Positions 16,945 to 26,862 are shown, numbered from the stretch's first letter. The stretch: DNA of 64,000 nucleotides from MGIIa-K1 sp964218365 (GCA_964218365.1 CAXPMI010000037.1:45802-109801); one strand, 5' to 3'. The notes: generated by a model not told the origin, from the sequence alone. Made by a program: numbers and translations.

Positions 16945-18615
16945 ATGAAGGAGTTTAGTCCCGAGAGGTTAGCTAGGCTCTCAGGCATGCTAAAGCGCAG
17001 AGGAATTATCCTTCCGGCTTTCGAAATCCATGGGGGATACGCAGGATTGTATGACTTTGGTCCAGTCGGTGGTAGGCTTAGAAATCGTGTAAATCAAACA
17101 TGGATTGACCACTGGCAAAGTCTGGGTAACATCGTGGAGATATCGTGCCCCACAATCACTCCATACGCAGTATTGGAAGCTTCTGGACACGTTGGGGAAT
17201 TTAGTGACTTTATGACCAACTGCGGTAAATGTGGAGAGGCTAGCCGCGCTGATACACTAATCGAACATCTCGTGTCCAATGCAGATGCATTATCAAAAGA
17301 TGAACTAGAATCATCTATCGGTGAGCAAAAGCCTGCTTGTCCGTCTTGTGGCGCTGTTGAATGGAGTAAAATCGAGGCTCAAAATTTAATGTTTAATACA
17401 AAAATTGGCGCAGGTAAATCGGGCCGTCAAGGATTCCTGAGGCCAGAAACTGCTCAAGGTATGTTCACATCGTTCACATCGATTTACAGGCATTTTAGAG
17501 AACGTCTACCTTTCGGTGCAATCCAAACTGGTAAAGGTTACAGAAATGAAATCAGCCCTCGCCAAGGAATGATTAGGTTAAGGGAATTTAACATGGCAGA
17601 ATTAGAATATTTCATTGATCCTGAGGCAACAACACACCATGATTTTTCATCATGGACAAATACGGTCACTCTGATTGCTGACGGCAAAGGAGAAGTTGCG
17701 ATGACTTTTCAGCAAGCAGTCGATGAAGGAGTAATACGGCACCCTACTGTTGGATATTTCATGGCTTGGACCATGGACTTCTTAGTATCAGTCGGAATTA
17801 ATCCTGAAGGCTTACGCTTTAGACAGCATGAATCAAACGAAATGGCGCATTATGCGCAAGATTGCTGGGATGCAGAAATTTTGGGTTCTTATGGTTGGAT
17901 TGAATGTGTAGGTATTGCGCATAGGGGCTGCTATGACTTGACTGCTCATGAAGAAGCTACTGGACAGAAATTACGTGCTTGGAGGAAATTCAAGGAACCA
18001 AAATTAGTCGAAGTAGATGGTTGGACAATCGATGGAGCAAAAGCAGGACCTGCATTTCGAGCATTAGCAGGGAAAGTGAAAGAATATGTCGAAAATTTAG
18101 ATTCAGACGCAACATTCCCAATGGTGACAAGTATCGATGGTCAAGAAGTCAATATTCTTCCTGAACATGTGAAGCGTGTTCAAACAACTGCTAATGTTAC
18201 CGGAGAATGGTATGTTCCTCACGTTGTAGAGCCAGCATTTGGAATTGATAGAATCATTTGGCATGTACTAGATCATTGCTATCACGAAACCAAAAAGGAA
18301 GGTGAGGATTACACATTGCTCTCTATTCCTAATACCGTAGCACCAATCGATGTTGCCGTTTTGCCACTATCAGAGAAAGATGGCATGCAAGAGCTTGCAG
18401 AGAAGATTCATAGAAATCTTTGTGGTAAAAAAGGCGTATTTTCGGTCTATGACGCAAGTGGCTCAATCGGTAGAAGATATGCAAGGGCTGATGAAATCGG
18501 TGTTCCTTTCTGTATCACCGTAGACAATCAATCATTAAGTGATAATACTGTAACATTGAGGGATAGAGATACACGCGAACAAATTCGACTGAACATTGAT
18601 GATTTACCATTCTGA
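16945..18615 (+). CDS. glyS: Glycyl-tRNA synthetase (class II, eukaryote/archaeal type)
   Basis: This enzyme charges tRNA(Gly). The 556-residue protein has the class II motif 2 region RGYRNE-like KGYRNEISPRQGMIRLREF, preceded by FLRPETAQGMF. The insertion between motifs 1 and 2 contains a zinc-type Cys pair set (NCGKCG ... CPSCG). Motif 3 with FGIDR lies near residue 435, and an anticodon-binding domain ends the protein. The ATG at 16945 gives the expected start KEFSPERLARLSGMLKRRG. The upstream open frame has no conserved residues. rfcL follows after 41 bases. Confidence 0.95.
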   Translation: MKEFSPERLARLSGMLKRRGIILPAFEIHGGYAGLYDFGPVGGRLRNRVNQTWIDHWQSLGNIVEISCPTITPYAVLEASGHVGEFSDFMTNCGKCGEASRADTLIEHLVSNADALSKDELESSIGEQKPACPSCGAVEWSKIEAQNLMFNTKIGAGKSGRQGFLRPETAQGMFTSFTSIYRHFRERLPFGAIQTGKGYRNEISPRQGMIRLREFNMAELEYFIDPEATTHHDFSSWTNTVTLIADGKGEVAMTFQQAVDEGVIRHPTVGYFMAWTMDFLVSVGINPEGLRFRQHESNEMAHYAQDCWDAEILGSYGWIECVGIAHRGCYDLTAHEEATGQKLRAWRKFKEPKLVEVDGWTIDGAKAGPAFRALAGKVKEYVENLDSDATFPMVTSIDGQEVNILPEHVKRVQTTANVTGEWYVPHVVEPAFGIDRIIWHVLDHCYHETKKEGEDYTLLSIPNTVAPIDVAVLPLSEKDGMQELAEKIHRNLCGKKGVFSVYDASGSIGRRYARADEIGVPFCITVDNQSLSDNTVTLRDRDTREQIRLNIDDLPF

Positions 18616-18656
18616 AAAACTCAATGTTCAAGTGGGGCCTAGTCAAACATCACCTC

Positions 18657-20159
18657 ATGGTGGCAAGTGATTGGACAGAACGCCACCGTCCGATGAGTGA
18701 AAGACAACTCGAAGGTAATGAGGCTCAGAGAAAGAAAATCAGAGCATGGCTCGACCAGTGGAAGGAAGGTCGGCCAAAAAAACCAGGAATTCTCTTGATT
18801 GGGCCACCCGGTGTAGGAAAAACAACTGTTGCAAGAGCTGTTGCAGCAGACATGGGTTGGCAGGTAATCGAGTTAAATGCAAGCGATGCAAGGAATGCTG
18901 GTGCAATAAGAAAGGCAGCAACTCACGCTTCCACACACGGCTCTTTGTTCATGACTCCGGGGCAAAAACCACCACGGACCCTTATCCTCCTCGATGAAGT
19001 AGACCATCTTTCAGGAGGTCTGCGAGAAATATCATCAGACCGAATTAACACGATTGTTTCGGGTGAAGACGTTGATGATTCCAAGGCATTAAAAGGCGAT
19101 AGTGGTGGTAAAGCAGAACTACTGAATCTTCTATCTGAAACAAGACAGCCCGTCATTTTAGCATGCAATGATGAAATGGGACTATGGGGCAGGACTTCTT
19201 CTTCTTGGAGAACTGCTAGAGACAGATTTTCAAAACATCTAATCCCAATTCGATTTGAGAGAGCGTCTAATGAAGCACTCAGAAGAATTGCTCTTCGAGT
19301 AATAAAAGAAGAGGGATTCACCGCTGACCCCGGTGCATTGGATGAATTAGTAAACAATAATCCAGGTGACCTTAGAGCCTTAGTCAGAGATTTACAGGTA
19401 ATGTGTTCATTAATCGAATCCAATCTGACAAAAGAGTTAGTGATAGAGAATATTGAGACCGGAGTGAGGGATACAACAGTTGAAATTTTCCCTGGATTAG
19501 ATCAATTATACAGGTCAAGAACTGCGAAAAAAGCCATGCAATCTACTCGTTCCTTGGATAAAAGTCCAGATGACCTAGTCGCTTGGGTCTCATGGAATAA
19601 TGGCGTAGTATTTACAGATAAGCAAGCTGTTCGAAGAGGTTCAAAGTCACTCTCCCTCGCAGATGGGTTATTGACAACTAGGTTCCGCAATACAGCACAC
19701 AGGTCTTGGTATTGGTCGTCAAATTTGACCGGTTTGTCAGCAAGTGTGACCTCTCCAAAGCCAATAGAAGGACGTATATTTTGTAAATACCCTGATTTTT
19801 TGAGGCGTGGGTCTGCTTGGGTAAAACGCTCGGTTGTGGACCGCTTATCAGAGACATGCGGTTGTTCAAAGAAAGCTGTTAGAGAGGAGTTGCTTCCGTC
19901 TTTGGTTGCGGTTCAATCAGAAAACAGCGAGGACTTTTCAATTTCCATTGCGTTAGGACTTTCACCTGAAGAGCATGTGGCAATTTGTGGTTTGGCAGTA
20001 TCTCACCGTAGCACAAAAGAATTGATGGAAAGGTATGCTAAGGAATTAGAAAAATCGAATTCAGAAATTATGGTTCCTGTTGTAGAAGAAATTCCACAGG
20101 TAGAAATCGACACCGATGAAGAGCCATCATCGAATCCGGGTCAAATGAAATTGTTCTAA
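18657..20159 (+). CDS. rfcL: Replication factor C large subunit
   Basis: RfcL is the large subunit of the clamp loader that opens PCNA. The 500-residue protein starts WTERHRP, the family's N-terminal box. It has Walker A GPPGVGKTT (49-57), Walker B LILLDEVDHL (about 104-113) and a sensor 2 region NNPGDLRALVRDLQ. A long C-terminal collar domain ends in a short PIP-like motif QMKLF at the extreme C-terminus. The ATG at 18657 is preferred over one at 18624. It lies in an operon with glyS. Its TAA stop overlaps the trkH TAG stop through the shared tetranucleotide CTAA. Confidence 0.95.
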   Translation: MVASDWTERHRPMSERQLEGNEAQRKKIRAWLDQWKEGRPKKPGILLIGPPGVGKTTVARAVAADMGWQVIELNASDARNAGAIRKAATHASTHGSLFMTPGQKPPRTLILLDEVDHLSGGLREISSDRINTIVSGEDVDDSKALKGDSGGKAELLNLLSETRQPVILACNDEMGLWGRTSSSWRTARDRFSKHLIPIRFERASNEALRRIALRVIKEEGFTADPGALDELVNNNPGDLRALVRDLQVMCSLIESNLTKELVIENIETGVRDTTVEIFPGLDQLYRSRTAKKAMQSTRSLDKSPDDLVAWVSWNNGVVFTDKQAVRRGSKSLSLADGLLTTRFRNTAHRSWYWSSNLTGLSASVTSPKPIEGRIFCKYPDFLRRGSAWVKRSVVDRLSETCGCSKKAVREELLPSLVAVQSENSEDFSISIALGLSPEEHVAICGLAVSHRSTKELMERYAKELEKSNSEIMVPVVEEIPQVEIDTDEEPSSNPGQMKLF

Positions 20160-21790
20160 TTTTTTTCATTTGATTTATCTTCCATCTTCTCAAACAATTC
20201 ACGAATTAATTTAACAGAAGCTCTATCTGGTGCTTCTCTTTCTTCTCTAGCCCAGGTTCTAGGGTGTAACAATAGTAATGCTGTCATCAATTCGAGCCTT
20301 CCAAACCACATCAAAACTGAGGTAATCAATAGGGACGGTGTTCCCATAGATGCCCATGTATTGGAGGGTCCATAATCTCCCAAAGTAGGACCAGTGTTTC
20401 CGAGAGCAGATGCTACTACTGCAACTACCGATTCAAAGTCAGAGTTAGGCATAGTTACTGCCAAAATGATACAAGATATTGCAAATAAGCCAGTCCAAAC
20501 AAATAGCATACCTACTATCAATCCTAACCTTTCATTGTCCACAACTTCGTTATTCATGCGGATTTGTACGACACGCTTCGGTTGTACGATTCTGCCGATT
20601 TCTCTCCAGGCGATCTTTAGTCCAAGTTTGACACGCATCAATTTCAGTCCACCACTGGTTGAACCTGCACAAGCTCCTACTATCATCAATAAGAAGAGGA
20701 AAATGTGAGTAACAACTGGCCATAGCATGTAATCAGAGTTTGTGTATCCAGTACTAGTTCCGATTGAAACAACTGTGAAAAGTGAATCAAAGAATCCTTC
20801 ACTGAGATTACTTCCTTGAGAAATCAATGCTAAGAATACGAATAGAGTGGTTGCAACAATCACCAAGACGTAACTTCTTCCTTCTTGGTCGGCGAATACT
20901 TTGTCCCATTGCTTTTCCCAAGCAAGCCAAATTAGAGTAAAATTGACACCTGCTAAGAACATGAAACAAATTATAATCGATTCAACGACAAAACTGTCAT
21001 AGTATGCAATTGAGGCGTCGTGGGTTGAGAATCCACCAGATGGCATGGTTGTTAATCCATGATTGAAAGCATCGAACATTGTCATTCCTCCAACTGACCA
21101 TAGCAGAATTATCTCTAAGGCAGTCAATATGATGTATATCGTCCAAAGCGCAAGCGCAGTTTCCTGTAATTTTGGACGTAATCTTGAGAGAGAAGGTCCA
21201 GTCAGTTCAGCTCTTGCTAATGCCATTCCTCCTCCTAAAACTCGTGAAAGTAGCATGAGTCCAAGCATAATTATTCCCATGCCTCCAAGCCATTGAGTTA
21301 ATGAACGCCAAATTAGAATCCCCTTTGGTTGAGCGTTTATGCAATCAGGGGTAGTTCCTGGAATACAATTTGGACTCATTGAGTGCTCGATAACAGTTGC
21401 ACCAGTTGTTGTAAAACCAGACATCGATTCAAACCAAGAATTAACGAAACCTCTAGCGATATCAGCCATCGCTGAACCATCTGTGAATGGTCCATGGAAT
21501 ACACCTCCAAGCCAAAATGGTAGACTTCCCACCAATACTGCCACAGGCCAAGCGAGGGCTACTGCAGCGAATGCTTCTCTGTCTCTCAACCTTTCAGTTG
21601 TGTCTGACCTAACGCCAATGCTAAGCATAGCTAATCCAATAAGTCCAGAGAATACCAACGGAATCAAGAAAGCGACTGCGGCAGTATTTAGCCCATCTAG
21701 CCACCATGTTACAAGGAAACTGAATGAAAGAGGAATTAGCATTGCAACCATCGTCCAACCGACGATCAGAGACAATACATCTCGACGCAT
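20156..21790 (-). CDS. trkH: TrkH-family potassium uptake channel subunit
   Basis: This is the membrane pore of a K+ uptake system (544 residues, eight core membrane segments plus two more). All four pore loops with their selectivity-filter glycines are visible: SGFTTTGATV, TMPSGGFST, SIGTSTGYT and ALGNTGPT. Two N-terminal helices precede the first loop, as in TrkH rather than the shorter KtrB. It starts 7 bases after trkA, so the two are cotranscribed. Confidence 0.95.
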   Translation of the reverse strand: MRRDVLSLIVGWTMVAMLIPLSFSFLVTWWLDGLNTAAVAFLIPLVFSGLIGLAMLSIGVRSDTTERLRDREAFAAVALAWPVAVLVGSLPFWLGGVFHGPFTDGSAMADIARGFVNSWFESMSGFTTTGATVIEHSMSPNCIPGTTPDCINAQPKGILIWRSLTQWLGGMGIIMLGLMLLSRVLGGGMALARAELTGPSLSRLRPKLQETALALWTIYIILTALEIILLWSVGGMTMFDAFNHGLTTMPSGGFSTHDASIAYYDSFVVESIIICFMFLAGVNFTLIWLAWEKQWDKVFADQEGRSYVLVIVATTLFVFLALISQGSNLSEGFFDSLFTVVSIGTSTGYTNSDYMLWPVVTHIFLFLLMIVGACAGSTSGGLKLMRVKLGLKIAWREIGRIVQPKRVVQIRMNNEVVDNERLGLIVGMLFVWTGLFAISCIILAVTMPNSDFESVVAVVASALGNTGPTLGDYGPSNTWASMGTPSLLITSVLMWFGRLELMTALLLLHPRTWAREEREAPDRASVKLIRELFEKMEDKSNEKN

Positions 21791-21797
21791 TTTAATC

Positions 21798-23213
21798 TCA
21801 CACCTTGAATTTTCGTTCTAGGTCATTAACCCTATCTGGAGGTAGGAAAATGGTTAGTCTGTCTCCCTCAAGGAGAGATTTTGAGGAGGAAGGGCGCATA
21901 GTTTCCCACTCTTCGTGAATATTTTTTCTCTGTATAAATGCGACTTTACACCATTCAGGTAGCCCAGCATCAGCAATTGTTTTTCCCGCAAACTTGACTT
22001 CTGGCAATACTGGGAGGCAAATCCCAATCACCTCAGGTACGCTGGATAAAACTGCATATGGCCCCGGGAGTTCGGAATGAATCTTTGCGAGTATCGTATC
22101 GATTGCAACCCTCTTCCTATCGACAGAGAATGTTATTCCCATCCTTCGGACAACATTTACCAAGTCTGCATCATATAGAATCAGCCCAGTTCTTTCTACT
22201 CCCATGTCGCTTGCCAAAAGTACTGCAGCAATTGAAGCGTGATCATTTTCGAGGGCTGATATTGCTAAATCGAATGAAGAGATTTCAATTTCCGACAATA
22301 AATCTTTGTCCAAATGGTCACCATGGATTATTTCGATACCCTTTCGATTTCCTAAGTCGGAACCCGAAAGTGTGTTTGCCTTTTCTAGGTCTCTTTCAAC
22401 AACAGTTACGAATGCATTGGAGTCTAACCATGCCTTCGCAAGTCTTGTCCCAACCAATCCTGCGCCAAATATCGCAACTCTCGGTTTATCTGGGAAGTCT
22501 ACTTGCTCGTGACCAAAAATACGCAATATCCGATTGAATGAAGCCTCCCCTGCTGTGGCAATTGCCAACTTATCTTTTGGTAAAATCTGGTCATCAGCAA
22601 TAGGCACTCTTCCGGGCTCACCGTCTCGTTTTAGGCCAACAATGAGTGGCATGCCACCTTCTACTTTGTCTCCTGAATCTCGTAGAGTGCGATGAACTAC
22701 AGCGCCTGCTTCGGGTTGAACTTCCAACTCTACAATGAATGCGTCCGCTTCAAATGGGATTACCTCGGTAAGGGATGAGGATCTTAACCCTGACATCAGT
22801 CTCTCAATGGCACCATCAACTGGATGAACTACGTGGTCAACTCCTGCCCATTTGGATAATTTCCCAGATTTGTGTTCCTCGAGGAACATAGGATTTCTAA
22901 CTCTGCAAATTGTCATAAGGGTTCCTTTTCCTTTTGTAGCCTCTTTGTGGACGTGTTTTGCCAGTGCGCAAGACAAGATGTTTCTTTCATCTGAATTTGT
23001 TGCAGCGACATAAACTTGTGCGGTTTCAATTCCAGCTTCAATAAATTTCTCTCTCTGAGTAATGTCGCCGTGGAGAACAAGAATATCCATTCCCTGGGAA
23101 TTTTTTACCGCTCTAGCTTTATTGTCGACGAGAACAACATCCTTTGCTTCGCTACGGAGTGCTCTGGCTAAACCAGTACCGACACGACCTCCGCCGCCAA
23201 TGATAATCCTCAT
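21798..23213 (-). CDS. trkA: TrkA potassium uptake regulatory protein
   Basis: The 471-residue cytosolic gating ring subunit of Trk carries two tandem RCK modules. The first Rossmann motif is IIGGGGRVGTGLARAL at the N-terminus with acid VDN at the end of strand 2. The second is IFGAGLVGTRLAKAW (about residue 247) with VVERD. Each is followed by a TrkA-C region. This is the full two-module architecture of TrkA. The start ATG overlaps the stop of the upstream transglutaminase-fold gene as ATGA, suggesting translational coupling. Confidence 0.95.
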   Translation of the reverse strand: MRIIIGGGGRVGTGLARALRSEAKDVVLVDNKARAVKNSQGMDILVLHGDITQREKFIEAGIETAQVYVAATNSDERNILSCALAKHVHKEATKGKGTLMTICRVRNPMFLEEHKSGKLSKWAGVDHVVHPVDGAIERLMSGLRSSSLTEVIPFEADAFIVELEVQPEAGAVVHRTLRDSGDKVEGGMPLIVGLKRDGEPGRVPIADDQILPKDKLAIATAGEASFNRILRIFGHEQVDFPDKPRVAIFGAGLVGTRLAKAWLDSNAFVTVVERDLEKANTLSGSDLGNRKGIEIIHGDHLDKDLLSEIEISSFDLAISALENDHASIAAVLLASDMGVERTGLILYDADLVNVVRRMGITFSVDRKRVAIDTILAKIHSELPGPYAVLSSVPEVIGICLPVLPEVKFAGKTIADAGLPEWCKVAFIQRKNIHEEWETMRPSSSKSLLEGDRLTIFLPPDRVNDLERKFKV

Positions 23214-24784
23214 GCTAAATTCTCACCAACCCACTTATTGTCCCAAGTGCCGCCTGATATGTCGTAGCCTTCTGTGTAGAATGAGCGTAATCTGTCGATA
23301 CCAGATTTACTACCTCCAAAGTAGTAGCCATCTGTAATTTGTCCACCAGTGCTGTGTGGTTCTATCCAGTCTATGTAAGCGGTCGGTGTATGTACAAGCC
23401 ACTTATGATTGACAACATCGACAGCACCTTCTATGTAACAATCATTCAAAATTACATCGTTATCTTCACACCAATCCTCTGACATTGGTAGCATGATGTA
23501 TGCCCATGCATGGCCTTCCCATTCAGTAAATTCTGGATCGGCTAGTGCACCGAATACGTACCATGTAGGTATTCCTTTCACTCTCATAATACTCATGAAT
23601 GCGTTTGACTGTTCATCACAATCACCCATTCCCATATCTAAACACTGTTCTCCACCTCTAGCAGTTCCTGGCGCATTAGTATCGTAAGGTACGTTATCGT
23701 TTAACCAATCGAAGGTAGCTCTCGCATAGGCGTACGCATTATCTTTCAAGTTTGATGGAAGTGATGCAGAGATACTGGCAGCGGTTTGGTATACTGTTGG
23801 GGCTGTCGCTTGCCTTGAATCAATCGCCCACGTGTAGGTTATTCCACCTTGAGTAAAGCCTCCTCTATCGTACCATTTCTCCTCTGTAAATTGCATGTCT
23901 CTTGTTCCATATCCTCTTTCAGATATCTCACTGAATGTTCCGGATCTTTGGACGCTGACTCCCTCTGACTTGCCGTCAAGTTTACTATCAACCTTGGTAG
24001 AATGCCACCAAGTGTGACTTGTAGATTTTAGAGTGACTGCAAAGTCTAATGTTTCGTGGGTTCCTGGTTCAATATCCATTTTGACCTTTACACAATATTG
24101 GATTGAACAGTAATCAGAACCAGAACCTTGACCCGGCCACCAAACTTCGCTATCGTCCTGTGTCACTATGGCATTATCCCTACTCTTGAATGGGAAACCA
24201 CTTGATGTGACTAATGGAATTGATATTACCTCACCATCAAGCCTTAATTCGATGCCGATAATATCTTGAATTTTAGACAATGGCACCTCTGTTCCGTCAT
24301 TATATGCTAATGCAAACTGAGCGTTTTTGCTTACAACATCGCTAGGTATGGGAATTGATTCTTGCAGCCAACCTGGATTCGAGTTGTTATTCCACAAGTC
24401 GACGCTGCGGACGACTGTGTACTCTGCCTCGAGCGGGTAAGTTTGCCAACCGGCCAGTGCATCGTTGATATATTCTTCAACTTCTGCCCACTTTGCTAGA
24501 ACAAACTGCTTTGCTTCTGGTGTGAAGAATATAAATGCGAGAAATGCAACCAGTCCAAGTTGGTTTATGCGGCTACGTTTCTTTCTACCCCTACGTTTTG
24601 TTTGACCCTTGGTCATGGCATGTCTTGGAGCTACTCCATGTCGCGCTTTTCTGGTTGGCGACCGCATAAATTCTCCTTTTACTCTGGCATCCATGCCAGA
24701 AGCTCCAGTGATTACTCTGCCACAACTGTAGCATATCGAATCGCCCGGAAGTGTCTGGGCTCGACAGAAAGGGCATGTTCCCAT
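23210..24784 (-). CDS. Membrane-anchored transglutaminase-fold protein with zinc ribbon
   Basis: The 524-residue protein starts with a zinc ribbon (CPFC ... CYSCG, residues 4-21). A basic linker and one membrane helix (about 74-90) follow, then a large outer domain ending in a transglutaminase-like core: Cys in MGDCDEQSNAF (about 390), His in GHAWAYIML (about 427) and a later aspartate. Such domains act as proteases, cross-linkers or inert binding folds. The cytosolic ribbon with an outer catalytic domain is unusual. It is the first gene of the trk operon, which may be coincidental or may tie it to envelope or osmotic stress. Confidence 0.8.
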   Translation of the reverse strand: MGTCPFCRAQTLPGDSICYSCGRVITGASGMDARVKGEFMRSPTRKARHGVAPRHAMTKGQTKRRGRKKRSRINQLGLVAFLAFIFFTPEAKQFVLAKWAEVEEYINDALAGWQTYPLEAEYTVVRSVDLWNNNSNPGWLQESIPIPSDVVSKNAQFALAYNDGTEVPLSKIQDIIGIELRLDGEVISIPLVTSSGFPFKSRDNAIVTQDDSEVWWPGQGSGSDYCSIQYCVKVKMDIEPGTHETLDFAVTLKSTSHTWWHSTKVDSKLDGKSEGVSVQRSGTFSEISERGYGTRDMQFTEEKWYDRGGFTQGGITYTWAIDSRQATAPTVYQTAASISASLPSNLKDNAYAYARATFDWLNDNVPYDTNAPGTARGGEQCLDMGMGDCDEQSNAFMSIMRVKGIPTWYVFGALADPEFTEWEGHAWAYIMLPMSEDWCEDNDVILNDCYIEGAVDVVNHKWLVHTPTAYIDWIEPHSTGGQITDGYYFGGSKSGIDRLRSFYTEGYDISGGTWDNKWVGENLA

Positions 24785-24833
24785 TGTGTACTAGGCTAAA
24801 CGGCACCCCCATGAAGGTTCTGCCGTGTAATGA

Positions 24834-24853
24834 AACTAAACCTCGATTTAGTT
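24834..24853. repeat. Perfect inverted repeat upstream of the trk operon
   Basis: AACTAAA-CCTCGA-TTTAGTT is a perfect 7-base palindrome with a 6-base spacer. It lies about 50 bases upstream of the first gene of the trk operon, in a 112-base gap that has no gene. A second, weaker pair (CGGCA/TGCCG, 24801-24825) lies nearer the start and could form a 5' leader hairpin. The first could be an operator. Confidence 0.35.
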
Positions 24854-24896
24854 AATACAGTACAAATTCGACTATGTATAATTAGTAAGTGGATAC

Positions 24897-25622
24897 TTAC
24901 TCTTCTTCTTTTGCTTTAAGTTTTGATGCATCAGACCAAATCCTTCGCAAACGTCTCCGAGCGGGTCTTGGAACTGCCGCCCAAACCCAATCATGTGCCT
25001 TCTTTTCTGCAAGGAGAAGTGGCGGAATTATGAATATCCAAATTATTGTGTTGTAAAACGAACTGTACAGTGCTGTGAGCAGTATTGATGACCAAAAGAA
25101 AGTTCTCAGAACGATACTCCATCTTTTCCCCATCAACATTCCATAACCATGTCTACAGAATATCAGAGCGTGAGCTCTAGGAGATACCAATGCTACGAGT
25201 ATTATTGAAGCCACTAACTCCACTCCAATACTATCCTGGTAACCTTCAAGCAATCTGAATATCAGGAATAAGGATACCATTCCACCTACGGCTAGCCCTA
25301 ATGCCCATCCTGTGGTTGGTTGACTACCAGTTCTTCGAACTTTTTTTCTTCGCAGGATGAGGTGAACGGTTACAGCCAACATTAAGCAAATTACTAGATT
25401 AAGTAACGGAGGAATTTGTTTTTGAATGTATAGACTTAGTAAGAAAGAATCCCCTAAACTACCGTATACTCCACCTATTAGAATTCCCCAAAACATCATG
25501 CTCCATGCTGTAGGTAAGTCATAGAATCCAGAATATTTGGTCATCACACCTCTCCAGCCCAGACTCATTCCGACTAAAGATACGATGATGGCAGCCTGAG
25601 ATAGCCACATCTCGCTTGCCAT
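24897..25622 (-). CDS. Hypothetical polytopic membrane protein
   Basis: I do not recognise this 241-residue protein. About six hydrophobic segments are visible (residues 9-25, 42-60, 71-92, 105-125, 135-152 and 176-205), with a basic connector RRKKVRRTGSQ and a basic C-terminal tail RPARRRLRRIW ending in KAKEEE. The ATG at 25622 is chosen because upstream codons lie over the divergent arsA promoter. The product is probably a membrane protein of unknown function. Confidence 0.7.
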   Translation of the reverse strand: MASEMWLSQAAIIVSLVGMSLGWRGVMTKYSGFYDLPTAWSMMFWGILIGGVYGSLGDSFLLSLYIQKQIPPLLNLVICLMLAVTVHLILRRKKVRRTGSQPTTGWALGLAVGGMVSLFLIFRLLEGYQDSIGVELVASIILVALVSPRAHALIFCRHGYGMLMGKRWSIVLRTFFWSSILLTALYSSFYNTIIWIFIIPPLLLAEKKAHDWVWAAVPRPARRRLRRIWSDASKLKAKEEE

Positions 25623-25640
25623 GTTTATCTCTGCGAGTGA

Positions 25641-25649
25641 CTTATTCAA
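25641..25649 (-). promoter_or_regulatory. Candidate TATA box for the membrane-protein gene
   Basis: The minus strand reads TTGAATAAG with its centre 23 bases upstream of the ATG at 25622, the spacing expected for a leaderless mRNA. The same TTGAATA core occurs in the divergent arsA promoter. Confidence 0.35.
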
Positions 25650-25670
25650 GTCAGTTGCGTAGGCTAAGGC

Positions 25671-25678
25671 TTGAATAT
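25671..25678 (+). promoter_or_regulatory. Candidate TATA box for arsA
   Basis: TTGAATAT is centred about 24 bases upstream of the arsA ATG (25699). There is no ribosome-binding site, so a leaderless transcript is likely. Confidence 0.4.
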
Positions 25679-25698
25679 ACCCATCTATTCCACTAAAT

Positions 25699-26862
25699 AT
25701 GGCACGTTTGTTGTTATTCGGAGGGAAAGGCGGTGTCGGGAAAACGACAACCTCCACATCAACAGCAGTTGGACTAGCAGATTCTGGTTTGAAGGTTTTA
25801 CTTGTAAGCAGTGACCCAGCACACAGTACGTCAGACAGTTTGGGTGTAGAATTAGGCCCAGTGCCCACACAAGTAGAGGGTGTGCCCGGACTTTGGGGGC
25901 TTGAACTTGACCCGGAGGCTAGGATTTCAGATCATATTCCTAAACTTACAGAGAGTCTAGGTCCAATGTTAGGTGGACAAGACCCTGAACTAAACGCATC
26001 TGAGATGGTTCTGCCCGGTTTGGACGAGGCTATGGCATTCGATGAATTGCTCAAACACTTAGAAAATCCAGACTGGGATGTAATTGTGTTTGATACTGCC
26101 CCAACTGGACACACCTTGCGTTTCCTTGCACTACCTGAGATAATTGAGAAATGGGCGGACAAAATTATCCGCATGCACAGGCTTACAGGCGGCATCAGGG
26201 CTCTGATGTTTGGTGCAAAAGAAGGCGAGAAGATGCGAGAGGAGTTGGAGAAATTCAGACGCAGGGTCTTACACGTTAGAAGAATTCTATGCAATCCAGA
26301 AGTAACACGTTTCACTTTGGTCACGATTCCTGAAAAAATGGGTGTAAATGAAACAATACGTGCCCATCAATCCCTTGCAGAGTTCAAACTGCCGGTTACA
26401 GGATGTGTAATTAATCGTATGACTCCTGATTTAGACCATTCATTCATTCGGACTAGAAGAGAAAACGAGAAAAAAAATGTGTCTGAACTCAAAGCGGCTT
26501 TGCCTGATTTGATTTTACATGAAGTTGAATTGAAGGACTCCGACATTCATGGAATCGACTCTCTGAGAGGAATAAGCAAAGAATTGCATGGTGAAGTAAA
26601 TATCGATTCTGGTTTGGGGCCATTTGGAATCGGAATTGGCTTGGAGGTCCACAGAGGTACATGGTCAGATGGAGATGATGTATATCTCCACCTTCCAGGA
26701 ATCGTTAGAGAAGATTTGTCATTACGCAGTGAATCTGGTACGGTATATGTTGGGATAAATTCCAGAGAGCACCCTGTACCATTTGACCGACCTGCAAAGG
26801 CTAGTCAGGTCCAAGCAAAATTAGAGGATGAGATTCTAAAACTCACTTTCCCACCAGAATAA
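25699..26862 (+). CDS. ArsA/Get3-family ATPase with C-terminal HSP20-like domain
   Basis: The 387-residue SIMIBI-class ATPase has the deviant P-loop GGKGGVGKTTT (8-18), switch I DPAHST and switch II FDTAPTGHTLRFL (about 130-142). The last 90 residues form a small beta domain (LEVHRGTWSDGDDVYLHLP) like the ArsA HSP20-type domain. Archaeal members act in tail-anchored protein targeting (Get3-like) or metal handling; no arsenite pump is adjacent. It has no Get3 CxxC pair. SRP54 follows directly, so both protein-targeting ATPases sit together. Confidence 0.88.
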   Translation: MARLLLFGGKGGVGKTTTSTSTAVGLADSGLKVLLVSSDPAHSTSDSLGVELGPVPTQVEGVPGLWGLELDPEARISDHIPKLTESLGPMLGGQDPELNASEMVLPGLDEAMAFDELLKHLENPDWDVIVFDTAPTGHTLRFLALPEIIEKWADKIIRMHRLTGGIRALMFGAKEGEKMREELEKFRRRVLHVRRILCNPEVTRFTLVTIPEKMGVNETIRAHQSLAEFKLPVTGCVINRMTPDLDHSFIRTRRENEKKNVSELKAALPDLILHEVELKDSDIHGIDSLRGISKELHGEVNIDSGLGPFGIGIGLEVHRGTWSDGDDVYLHLPGIVREDLSLRSESGTVYVGINSREHPVPFDRPAKASQVQAKLEDEILKLTFPPE

